Source: Brachyhypopomus gauderio (taxonomy: Eukaryota > Chordata > Actinopteri > Gymnotiformes > Hypopomidae). Taken from it: 64,000 nucleotides of DNA. The translations under genes were made by a program, and so were the position numbers. The notes beneath the pieces are model-generated. The model was not told the origin of the DNA and did not search any database. It saw nothing but the letters and a program-made list of their open reading frames with translations. The DNA lies in contig NW_027506907.1 of NCBI RefSeq assembly GCF_052324685.1, positions 980,744 to 1,044,743 of the forward strand, written 5' to 3'. This document shows, piece by piece, positions 38,482 to 48,364 of this stretch. Numbering within the stretch: the first letter of the stretch is position 1; the number at the start of each line of letters is the position of its first letter.

Positions 38482-40299
38482 ATGCAGTTCCGTTTTGAAG
38501 TGCAGATGTTGGTGGTGTTAGTGGTGGTGTTAGTGGCTCCCAGTGTGAGTGAGGGCCGGGTGCTGAGCAAGTGTGAGCTGAGGGATCTGCTGAACACGAC
38601 TCTACATGTGAATGTGTTGGACTTCAATATCACCAAAAGTGAGTTAGGCATCTGCTCTCAATACAATTCAACAACTGGATAATAGAATAAGGCTAGCTGT
38701 TTGCTACCAACAATACTGCTGTGGTTTCGTGATCTACCATTTAACTCCATCTACCATTTACCATTTATCTCCTTTCCTTCCCACAGTTGTGTGCATTGCT
38801 GAGCTGAACTCTGGCTTAAATACCAGTGAGATTCGCAATATCACTGTTCCCAGTGATGATGATGATGATGATGCCTCTCCTGAGAGAGGACCTGCTAAAC
38901 GTCATAGAAGAGGAAATAGTGATTATTCCAGTGAAGAGGCAGAACACGATTTTGATTCTTCAACAGTGAAAGCACCCACTACTCCACAGCGTAATGGCTC
39001 TTTCACTGGAGGTAGGTGACATCGGTCCAGTAATAACTGCATATAGGTCAAGCCATGAGGAATCCAGTGAGAAGAATGATGCCCAACCTGACTGTGATTC
39101 TTCAACAGTGACGACGGCGGCACCTGCACAGAAATCTCACGATGGTCCACGCCGACCTAGGTCTGCCTATGGGTTCAAAATGCACGTCTCTGGTGGCGGC
39201 CATCATGGATCCAAGTCTGGTCACAGCTCCAGCAGTGAAGAATCTGATGAGACGGAAACGTGGACGCTGTACGGTTTGTTCCAGCTGCCGGATCGTATAG
39301 CCTGCTCTTCAGGAAGGCCACACTCACTCAACCTCTGCAATATAACCTGCGATAGTGAGTACATTTGAAAACCACACCTCAGTCCTGCATTTTGAACAAT
39401 TCTTACTCAGCAAACTTCCATTATTTTTCTCATCGTAGTGAAGGTGTCCTAGACACTGCCTGACTGAAATGTCTCTTTACAGGTCTGACAGATGATGACC
39501 TCAGTGATGACATAGCCTGTGTTGGGACCATCCTAACTAAAGCGTGAGTAAAACTCAGTCACATCATTTTAGTATTTTTATCAAAAGAAATTTCAGACAT
39601 TTGCAACCATTTTCTAGGCAGATTTTAATACATAGAGTATTACTTGAGTATGAAAAAAGCTTCCTCTGTGGTGCTCTTCAAATAGGGCTCTTTATATTTC
39701 GACAAAAATCCAACGCACTCAAGATGTTAATGTATTACAAAACCTTTAATATCACTGTTGAAGTTTTTGCTTTTGTTTGTGTTCCATAAACACACCATCC
39801 CTGTGCTCTTTAAGCTGAGCAGTCTTGGTTAGTGTTAGCATATTCCATTACTATTTAAATGGGGAAATTACATTGTTGCATTTATCTTACTTTTCAATGT
39901 AAAATAATGATCAAAATATATCAAATGTTTTGTGTATGCACAGATTTTCAACCGGGAAGCACCGTGACTCCTTTAAAGAGCTCTTCCAGAAACTGTAAGT
40001 ATCAAAAACACAATGAAAACACCTCTCCTCTTCAGTTTTTGGTCTAATGATGTCCATCGTTTGTGGCTATAATTGTTGCAAATATCAAATTGTAGAAGCA
40101 TTGAAACAAAAATGGATCAAACAATAGTACCGACTTTAACAGTATGTTTACATTTCCTGAAACACAATGTAGTCATGTGAACTTCGTAGAAATGTCCAAG
40201 AATTCCTACACAATGTATTTTCTCTTTTGCAGTGGTTCTGTTTGGCAGCAGAACAAGTGTGACAATGTGGTTGATGTCCAGTATTTCTCCAGCTGTTGA
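38482..40299 (+). CDS. LL2: secreted alpha-lactalbumin/lysozyme-C-like protein with acidic arm
   Basis: Exons: 38482-38638, 38787-39354, 39483-39543, 39944-39994, 40233-40299. The signal peptide (MLVVLVVVLVAPSVSEG) is followed by RVLSKCELRDLL, placing Cys6 as in lysozyme. Exon 2 opens IVCIAELNSGLNTSEI (Cys30; Asn at Glu35), then a six-Asp run, RxxR basic motifs and SSxEExxE acidic segments, and closes WTLYGLFQLPDRIACSSG ... LNLCNITCD (Leu at Asp52). Exon 3 encodes CDSLTDDDLSDDIAC, matching the alpha-lactalbumin calcium loop position for position. The end is WQQNKCDNVVDVQYFSSC. Eight cysteines are present. One break: exon 2 switches frame near 39011-39046. Excluding 31 nt (39016-39046) restores agreement in all phases and gives 290 residues, but that is too short for a normal intron, so a frameshift is equally likely. 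The AATAAA at 40390 is a plausible poly(A) signal. Confidence 0.85.
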
Positions 40300-40389
40300 T
40301 ACTGTCGGCTGTCAGCGCTGATACTGTCATTCTCAACCAGCCTTGGCTTTGCTATCTGTAGGTCTAGAAATGTTACTAAGCTCCTTACA

Positions 40390-40395
40390 AATAAA
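40390..40395 (+). terminator. Poly(A) signal of LL2
   Basis: AATAAA within CAAATAAATGTT, about 90 bp after the stop. LL3 has the same CAAATAAATGTT about 95 bp after its stop. A second AATAAA follows at 40412. Confidence 0.6.
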
Positions 40396-40419
40396 TGTTT
40401 AGCTGCTTGCAAATAAAAA

Positions 40420-41134
40420 TATTCTTACATGCAGAATTGCAAGTATTTGGTCAGTATTGTGATGCCTTGTGTGGCCCAGAAATACCCACTGATCAGCAAT
40501 TGATTCTGAGAGATAGAAATCTGAAGAGGTGGTTCTGACCCAGCAGTATAATCAGTGGACCTTAGTATTTTAACACTGACAACCCTTGCAGTAATGGACC
40601 CTACATGTGTGGTGTCATCCAAATAAATGTTCTATGGCAGTTCTATGACATAAGTTCAGTTCGCAAAAACACTATCAAATCGAGAAGGGGTGGAACATTA
40701 AATGATACATTCTTTCTGTGCTCATTTACATACACAAAATTGTATTAGCCCTGTAGTTTTGATATGAAAATGACCTTCAAAATGGCATACAGCTCCTGCT
40801 AAACAAATAAGAACCAGTAACCAACAGTGACTCAGGAGAAAGTGACTCAAAGTTCCTTGATGCATTAAGTGTTTACGCTTCATTTCAAACGCGCCCTCAT
40901 GTATTCATTACTTGCCGCCCACACATTGGTCACTCACTGCTGCTAATTATCACGTGTTTAGACAATTGTATTCCTTCCCGATTGGCATCTATAAAATAAT
41001 ATAGATATGATATGATATAATAGCCTTCATACACAGAAAACAGGGTTTGACCCCCTATTCGCTAACTTACATCATGGGATGTTAGAGGAAACTGCAGGAG
41101 ATCGCCTAACTCAGCTGTTAACACTGAGCAGATC
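40420..41134. other. Non-coding downstream of LL2
   Basis: I recognise no gene or repeat boundary before the solo LTR target site AGATC at 41130. Confidence 0.35.
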
Positions 41135-41153
41135 TGTTACGTAGGGCTACGCC

Positions 41154-41358
41154 TGTGTTGATATGCAGAATGCATTCAATTGAAGTTCCACATATGACCA
41201 CTAGATGGATCTATTGCGGTAGTTAATAGAAGGTCAGAGATATATATATGTGTGGCGAGGAAGTCGTGTAGCACATGTAGGTTGAAGTTGGTTTAATAAA
41301 GCGGAACACAAGTTCATTATTACAACTATGTTTATTGACTGAGTTCATAAACAACACA
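41154..41358 (+). repeat. Gypsy 5' LTR
   Basis: 205 bp, bounded by TGTGTT...AACACA. It includes AATAAA near 41297 and shows no difference by eye from the 3' copy. Confidence 0.9.
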
Positions 41359-41405
41359 TGGTACCAGGAGTAAAACTTCGTGTCAGACAACAGAATTAAC
41401 CGAAG

Positions 41406-41858
41406 ATGGAAATGTTGAAGCCACCGGAGGGACTGAAATTGGTCGGAAATGTGGACAGCAATTGGCGGTCTTTCAAGCAGAAATTCGAGCTGTACTTGTC
41501 CGCCACGGGAATGGACAATAAGCCAGGGCCAAGGAAGATTGCATTGCTGCTCACGGTTGCGGGTCCCCAAGCTATAGAGGTCTTCAACACATTCGAGTTT
41601 GCCACGGTTGATGACAAAGAAGACTACAGTAAGGTAATAGAGAAATTTGAAGCGTACTGCTCTCCAAAAAAGAACGTTGTGTACGAGAGATATGTATTCC
41701 GTTCACGACTGCAACAGGCGGGAGAAACATTTGATTGCTTTATGACTGATTTAAAACTAAAGGCACAGTCATGCGAATTTGGGGATTTGAAAGATTCCAT
41801 GGTCCGCGATCAGATAGTTTACGGAATACTTGATAAAAGACGAGGGAGAGAATGCTAA
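41406..41858 (+). pseudogene. Gypsy gag, N-terminal part
   Basis: The 150-codon frame begins MEMLKPPEGLKL and includes NWRSFKQKFELYLSATG and a capsid-like segment (ETFDCFMTDLKLKAQSCEF). It ends within the usual capsid region. The gag then continues in another frame from 41852, so the normal gag is split by a one-base type shift in a GGGAGAGA stretch near 41844. A programmed frameshift is less likely, because the nucleocapsid zinc knuckles lie after the break. Confidence 0.8.
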
Positions 41859-43813
41859 GAGACGATAAGCTAACTTTGGAAGAGGCGGAGAAAATATGCC
41901 ATGCTAATGAGCTAGCGCAACAGCATGCAAAGACGTTTGCTGATGCGAGTACCTCCGTAGTGCACGAGAGTGCTAGAGTAGCAGTCGTCAGAAACAAAAT
42001 GAAAAGAAATTATCAACAAAAGAATAACAAAGACGCAACAGGCTGCAAACGATGTGGTGGAAAACATGAGCCAAGACAGTGCCCTGCATATGGCAAAACA
42101 TGTGCAAAATGCAAAGGAAAAAATCATTTCGCCAAACAATGTCTAACCAAAGAGAAATCAAGGCCAGTGAGGATGGTTGAGGAAACAGACCTAAGTGAGA
42201 CTTTCTTCGTAGGCATGGTGTCATGTGAAAATGCCGAGAACGGGCAAGCCACAAAAGCACAAGAAAGTCACACAGAAGATGACAACTGGATAGTCTCACT
42301 GCCAATAAATGGAGCTTTGGTAGCACTTAGAATTGACACAGGTGCGCAAGCCAATTTGATCAGCATGACAGAAATCAGCGAAATGAAAGAAAAGCCAAAA
42401 ATACTCAAGAAAACTGTGCAGCTGAAAGATTATAATGGAAAAGAAATAGAAAGCAAGGGGCAGTGCAGACTGAGAGTGACGGTGAAGAACAAGGAATTCG
42501 ATGTGCTGTTCTCTGTAGTACCTGAAGGTCGAGAGTCACTGATAGGAGGGGTCACCTCGAAGAAATTAAATCTGGTGAGAAAAGTCTACCAAATCAACTG
42601 TGCAGAAGCTGTGATGACACACGACAGCACAGTTAACTCTGTGGTGCAACGTTTTCCTGATGTATTCAAAGGACTGGGCTGCCTTCCATACACATACAAA
42701 ATTCAGTTGAAAGAGGATGCGCAACCAGTGATCCACGCACCAAGGAGAATCCCTGCACCACTGAGGGAGCGCCTTAAAAAGGAACTGGACAGAATGAGTG
42801 AGATGAAGGTGATCACAAAAGTTGAAGAGCCTACAGAGTGGGTAAACTCTATGGTGTGTGTAGACAAAAAGAACAAGAACAGAGAGCTGAGGATTTGCAT
42901 GGACCCAGGAGACTTAAATAGGAACATAAAACGTGAGCATTACCAAATACCGAAACGTGAGGAAATTGCAAGTGAAATGGCAGGTGCCAAGTATTTTTCA
43001 AAGTTGGATGCAGCACAAGGATTCTGGCAAATTAAGCTAGATGACAAAAGCTCACGATACTGCACATTCAATACGCCCTACGGTCGATACAGATTCCTGC
43101 GGATGCCATTTGGCATAATTTCAGCATCAGAAATCTATCATCGTGCGATGGATAACATGCTTGAGGGTCTAGTAGGGGTTCGTTGCTACATTGATGATCT
43201 AGTCATATGGGGTTCCACCCTACAAGAGCACAACGAGAGACTGACAAAAGTCCTACACAGGATATCTGACTATGGACTGAAATTGAATCGTGCAAAGTGT
43301 CAGTTTGGTGTGCAAGAAATAACATTCCTCGGAGACAAGCTGTCTGCTGAAGGCATTGAGCCGGATGACAAAAAAATAAAAGCAATTCTTAGCATGCCAC
43401 GCCCCACAGACAAAAAAGGGGTACTCAGAGTGATGGGGATGATCAACTTTATTGGCAAATTTATACCCAACCTATCTGTGAAAACATCAGCACTAAGGGA
43501 CCTACTGCGTGACTCCACCGAGTTCAAGTGGACAACAAGGAATGAGCGAGAATGGAACGCTCTCAAGGCAACTCTGACCAAGTCCCCTGTGCTTGCGTAC
43601 TATGATCCAGCAAAGAGACTGAAGATTTCAACGGATGCGTCGAAAGATGGTCTGGGAGCTGTCCTCCTGCAGGCAGGACAGGGACAGCGGACACAGGACA
43701 GACCGGAGGAACAGACAGGGGGAAAGCAGGGCCTGGAGACCGGGGCACGGCAGGGACAGGGGGACCAGAGATGGGCCAGTTGCCTACGCTTCGCGATCAA
43801 TGACAAGAACTGA
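41852..43813 (+). CDS. Gypsy gag C-terminus and pol (protease, RT, start of RNase H)
   Basis: The 653-codon frame contains two zinc knuckles (CKRCGGKHEPRQC and CAKCKGKNHFAKQC), a protease motif LRIDTGAQANLIS, and a reverse transcriptase with FSKLDAAQGFWQIKL, YRFLRMPFG and CYIDDLVIWG (YIDD box). The RNase H start ISTDASKDGLGAVLLQ follows. From 43674 to 43779 the sequence is a foreign patch identical to an internal segment of the LTR element at 48.4 kb, and the frame ends at 43813. Downstream RNase H and integrase lie in another frame. Confidence 0.9.
   Translation: MLRDDKLTLEEAEKICHANELAQQHAKTFADASTSVVHESARVAVVRNKMKRNYQQKNNKDATGCKRCGGKHEPRQCPAYGKTCAKCKGKNHFAKQCLTKEKSRPVRMVEETDLSETFFVGMVSCENAENGQATKAQESHTEDDNWIVSLPINGALVALRIDTGAQANLISMTEISEMKEKPKILKKTVQLKDYNGKEIESKGQCRLRVTVKNKEFDVLFSVVPEGRESLIGGVTSKKLNLVRKVYQINCAEAVMTHDSTVNSVVQRFPDVFKGLGCLPYTYKIQLKEDAQPVIHAPRRIPAPLRERLKKELDRMSEMKVITKVEEPTEWVNSMVCVDKKNKNRELRICMDPGDLNRNIKREHYQIPKREEIASEMAGAKYFSKLDAAQGFWQIKLDDKSSRYCTFNTPYGRYRFLRMPFGIISASEIYHRAMDNMLEGLVGVRCYIDDLVIWGSTLQEHNERLTKVLHRISDYGLKLNRAKCQFGVQEITFLGDKLSAEGIEPDDKKIKAILSMPRPTDKKGVLRVMGMINFIGKFIPNLSVKTSALRDLLRDSTEFKWTTRNEREWNALKATLTKSPVLAYYDPAKRLKISTDASKDGLGAVLLQAGQGQRTQDRPEEQTGGKQGLETGARQGQGDQRWASCLRFAINDKN
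43674..43779. other. 106-bp foreign patch in Gypsy RNase H
   Basis: The segment CAGGACAGGG...GATGGGCCAG equals 48440-48545 base for base. It replaces roughly seven codons expected between GAVLLQ and PVAYASR in Gypsy RNase H and shifts the frame. Confidence 0.9.
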
Positions 43814-45407
43814 AACCAAATATGCTCAAATAGAGAAAGAGTGCTTGGGATTGGCCTATGGACTAGAAATATTCCACGGCTATGTCTACGGGCTTCCCAC
43901 TTTTACTGTCGAAACAGATCATCGCCCCCTGGTGTCGATCATCAAGAAAAATCTCAACGAGATGTCGCCCAGGATCCAGCGACTCATCATGAAATTGCAG
44001 AGGTATGACTTCGAGTTAGTATACACTCCAGGCAAACACTTAGTGTTGGCAGATGCACTGTCACGAGCACCTGTGATGAGTGACGTGAGTTCCACTGAAA
44101 AGGAAATTGAAAATCACATCAACATGATAGTTGAGTCCCTTCCAGTATCTGACATCAGAGCAAAGCAAATAAGTGATGAATTGGACAAAGACAAAGTATT
44201 ACAAACAGTGATCAACAATATGCACAGCGGATGGCCCAGGGGTTCCTGTCCAGAATACTATCACTTCAGATCTGAGCTAAGTGTGGCAAATGGACTGTTA
44301 CTGAGAGACAATAGAATTGTCATTCCATACAGCCTTAGGCCAGAGATACTTAGACAGCTACATGAGGGACACCTTGGAATAGAGAAGTGTAAAAGGAGAG
44401 CCAGAAGCGCTGTGTATTGGCCTGGCATTAATAAGGACATCGAAAACATGGTAGGAAAGTGTGAAACATGCAACAAGTACCAGAGCAAACAGGCAAGGGA
44501 ACCCATGATGATTCCAGATCTTCCCATTGCTCCTTGGGAAAAAGTTGGAACTGACCTGTTTCATTGCAATGGGAAGGACTATTTGCTAGTCATTGATTAC
44601 TACTCAAATTTCCCTGAAATTGCCCTGCTCTCAAGCACAGCTGCCAGTACTGTCATTATGCATGTGAAGTCCATATTTGCCCGGCATGGAATACCAAAGA
44701 CTGTGGTGAGTGACAATGGTCCTTGTTACAACTGCAAGGAGTGGCAGCAGTTTGCGAGCCACTATGGCTTCAGTCATGTCACATCCAGTCCTCAGCATGC
44801 TCAGGCAAATGGCAAAGCCGAAAAGGGGGTGCACATCATCAAACAGATTCTGAAAAAGACCACAGACAGCAAGTCAGATCCTTATTTAGCTCTTCTAAGC
44901 TACAGAGCTGCTCCGCTTGAATGTGGTTTATCCCCAGCAGAGCTGTTAATGAACCGCAAGTTACGCACAACCCTTCCCTGTTATACAGACATCAAGTACA
45001 ACACAGGGATACAGACAAAATGGGAGAGCATGACATGGAAACAGAAGCAACGTTATGACAAGTCAACTAAACCTCTCAGTCCACTTGCCAAGGATGACGT
45101 GGTACGAATCCAGGATCAAGATGCATGGAACAGGAAAGCAACTGTTCTCCAGGAGGTCGGACCTAGATCCTATGCAGTAAAGACGGAGGACGGACATGTG
45201 CTCAGGAGGAACCGCCGCAGCCTTCTGAAGACAAGAGAGACTTTCACAGAGACTGAGGAGGAATCTGATGCATTCACTGCAGATACAGCATCAAATGCAG
45301 ACGATAATGGACATTTGCAAGTGGATACAAGCAATGTTCAGTCGGACTTACCTGTCCTGAGAAGATCTGGTCGACAAATAAAAAGACCTGATAGATTGGA
45401 CTTGTAA
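43780..45407 (+). CDS. Gypsy RNase H C-terminus and integrase
   Basis: After the patch the pol frame resumes with VAYASRSMTRTETKYAQIEK, TDHRPLVSI and LADALSRAPV (RNase H), then integrase: an HHCC zinc domain (HEGHLGIEKCKRR ... GKCETCNKY), the catalytic core with D in VGTDLFHC, D in SDNGPCY and E in QANGKAEKGV, and a C-terminal tail ending RRSGRQIKRPDRLDL. The integrase appears intact. The frame has no start of its own and would need the upstream pol frame, from which the patch separates it. Confidence 0.9.
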
Positions 45408-45525
45408 GAGGATGGACTGAATGTTAGTTCATTATTATTGTTGTTTAAAAAAAAAAGTGATTGTTGACAATTGTTGATGAATGTTTAAAGTATCTTTGTT
45501 AATGTTAGATCTAGAAAAGGGAGGA

Positions 45526-45730
45526 TGTGTTGATATGCAGAATGCATTCAATTGAAGTTCCACATATGACCACTAGATGGATCTATTGCGGTAGTTAATA
45601 GAAGGTCAGAGATATATATATGTGTGGCGAGGAAGTCGTGTAGCACATGTAGGTTGAAGTTGGTTTAATAAAGCGGAACACAAGTTCATTATTACAACTA
45701 TGTTTATTGACTGAGTTCATAAACAACACA
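45526..45730 (+). repeat. Gypsy 3' LTR
   Basis: 205 bp, matching the 5' LTR throughout by eye. Apparent identity implies a recent insertion. It is preceded by AAAGGGAGGA, the polypurine tract. Confidence 0.9.
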
Positions 45731-46190
45731 ACGCCCACCCCCTCTAGCTGTCACTTTGGTTTCCTGCTCCTTGTGTCTGTGTTGTTCCCTGCTTGTCTGT
45801 TCCCATGGTTTCCCTCTGTCTGCCACGCCCATGTCATCTGTGTCTCCACCTGTGTCTACTTTAGTTCTGTGTATATATATCCCTGTGTTTCCCTAGCCTG
45901 TTGTCGGTTGTTTTGTTCGATTGTGGATCTTTGTATTCGTTGTGATAGCTGCCATTTCGTGAGTTTGTTCTTTTGTGCTGTCTGTTATCCTTGTGTTCTG
46001 TTCTTCTTAGTTTCCCTGCCTTGTTGTTTTCATTTCCCCTTATGGCCATGTATCTGTCTAACCTGAATGGCTCGCCCGTTATGACCCCTGCCTGTAACTA
46101 TGACTTTGATTATGGAATTCCCCTTATTAAATCTCGCTCTTCTCAGCGTTTGTGTCCGTCTACTTGCTCCGCAGCGCGTGCTGCGTTACA

Positions 46191-47600
46191 AGATCCCTCT
46201 GGTAGCACCTGAATAACACCTGAATAAAAGCCACATTCCTAAAGAACGGGAGAGATATTATTGGACGGGCTGACATGATGTATAAGATGTACTGTATAAT
46301 TTAAGGGGATTTAAGGGACGAGCACCAAATGAAAAACCTGTGACATGATCCAAATTAAGGATACAATAACCAGCGGTCAACTAGTACAAAGACATATATA
46401 GACAGACAAACGACCCTCAGGTGTCGGGAATCCAAATGGGCCCTGCCCACCTGAGTGACAAACACAACGCAACAACAACAGGACAGCTAACTACTGCCGC
46501 TGCGGACAGAGGCGGCCAGCAGGGGGCCCCCGTATCGTGACAAGGCTGTTGTGCACAAAATACATCTCTACACTAAGACTGACAGAAAAAAAGGCATCAT
46601 GTGATCATGAAAAACACCCAGGCTCAGTACGAAATGACATACTTAAGCAGTACGCACTAGATTTCAATGTAGTACGTTCTGCTCAACAGATAAAGCAGTG
46701 CGTTCTAACAGTAGGTGACGGGGCAGTGTGCATACAACCTCGGACATACTACGTTCGCCATTCTACCTATGTCATATGACTTTACACGATCATAGTTTAA
46801 TGCTCCAGTTGAATCATCTGATAGGACAGTGTGCTGCAATCATATACTTAGTACTGGCTGCTGATTCAGTAAGCCATCCGGGTACTTTTCACTTACTGTG
46901 AAAGTGTGCCTACTACCCACAAAAGGGATCAATTAACAGTTGGAAAACTATGCAGGTCTTGTGTGGCACTCTTACTTCCACTGACACACCACACTGTGGG
47001 GATGTACGGCATTTCAGATGGAGCCCTAGAATTTAGGACTGCACGTATGTTAATTCAGAAGCTGTGAATAGGCAGGTCAGTTTTTAGCTTGCGATTGTCC
47101 AGGCGTGGGGTCCTTAACAGCCAACATTGTTCCATGCTGCGTTAATCAGCCCTTGTGAAAACAAGCAGCTAGCATCTGGGATCTGTGATCTGGGATCTGT
47201 GATCTGGGATCTGTGTTCCACTTGGTGACCTTTCTTTGGCCAGTACGCGTGGATCCTCATCAGGTCCAGGTAGAGCCCGGATCTCCACATTTCTCACCCC
47301 ACTCTAGCACTTCTAATGTTGCTGACTGATTGCAATGCAGATCTTTGGAGCGCTGAGCACTGGCGTCATGAGATCATTCATTTTCCTTTATGCTTATCCA
47401 GCACTACTCCACTTCACCTCTGGGTGGAGCCAAACGTCTGTTACCCAGTAACCTGCAGTACACTGTTTTTGGTGTATAGGACACTTATTTTCTTTCATGA
47501 ATCTCCAGCTGCCAGTGTTGTTAACCTACTTCAAGGCTTCACAAACTCTTTAACTCAAAAAAAATCAACAAAATCTCCGATGTTTATAGTAGACTGGAAC
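46191..47600. other. Non-coding, with a probable LTR remnant
   Basis: About 46271-46542 reads on the minus strand like an LTR (TGTCACGATACGGGG start, TATATATG box), but I could not find a clean target duplication. A GATCTGGGATCTGT tandem motif occurs at 47172-47219. I see no gene. Confidence 0.4.
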
Positions 47601-47767
47601 ACCATCAGAAACTGCTTGAAGCCTGGTTGTAACGTTGGACAACAAGTTGTCCTTCTCAACACATGTTTCAGAACTGACCAGATCCTGCAGATTTCTCCTC
47701 TGCAATATACGGAGAATACGACCCTTCCTTTCACAGGAAGCTACTCAAGTACTTGTGCAGTCTCTAG

Positions 47768-47922
47768 CAGAGCCAGAGTGGCTAATCGGGAGATTCGGGA
47801 GGATTCCCGATGGGCCGGCTCATGTCAATCTCTAGTTTGGGCCGATTGGGAGGGGAAAATAATTTTGGGCCGGATTTGGGCATGAAACTCCCGGGCTGAA
47901 AAAGTGTCCCACTCCGGCCCTG
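47768..47922. mobile_element. hAT-type MITE, 155 bp
   Basis: Flanked by GTCTCTAG (47760-47767, 47923-47930), with ends CAGAGCCAGAGTGG and CAGGGCCGGAGTGG inverted. No coding capacity. Confidence 0.8.
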
Positions 47923-48364
47923 GTCTCTAGTAATCTCTAAGCTGGACTATGTAACGTGGCTCGCGCCACGGAGCGAGAGGACGGACACAAGTGCTGAGAA
48001 GAGCGAGATTTATTCAGGGGAATACCGTAATCATCATCCGAAAGCCAGGCAGGGTCGATAACAGGAGGGCAGTCCGAGAAACATGCAAAGACGGGCATTA
48101 CAAAGACAGGGAGCACGGGACACAGGAGAAACAGGAATACGGTCAGGTACAAAGAACAGCGATGAAACAGACACGATTACGAATCAATACAAAATACCGG
48201 ACGAAGGACAAGGGAGACTCAGGGGCTTATATGCACAGACATTAAACAAGGGGCAGGTGATGACAATGACACAGGGGTGTGGTAACAAACGAGGAATCAA
48301 AACCAACGAGCAGGGCGGGACAAACAGGCAGGGAACACGGACATGAGGGAACCCAGAGTGACAG

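Larger units (their letters stand above)
41154..45730 (+). mobile_element. Ty3/Gypsy retrotransposon, near full length
   Basis: The 205-bp LTRs (41154-41358 and 45526-45730) start TGTGTTGATATG, end AACAACACA and look identical. The target duplication is ACGCC (41149-41153, 45731-45735). A TGGTACCAGG primer-binding-like site follows the left LTR. Gag, protease, reverse transcriptase, RNase H and integrase are all recognisable, in that order. No env was seen. Two defects (a gag frame break and a foreign 106-bp patch in RNase H) suggest this copy is not autonomous. Confidence 0.95.
41135..46190 (+). mobile_element. Solo LTR opened by a Gypsy insertion
   Basis: The LTR begins TGTTACGTAGGGC (41135-41153) and resumes at 45736, ending CTGCGTTACA at 46190. 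Flanks AGATC (41130-41134, 46191-46195) prove the original insertion. It belongs to the same family as the LTRs at 47950 and 50331, in the opposite orientation. Confidence 0.85.
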
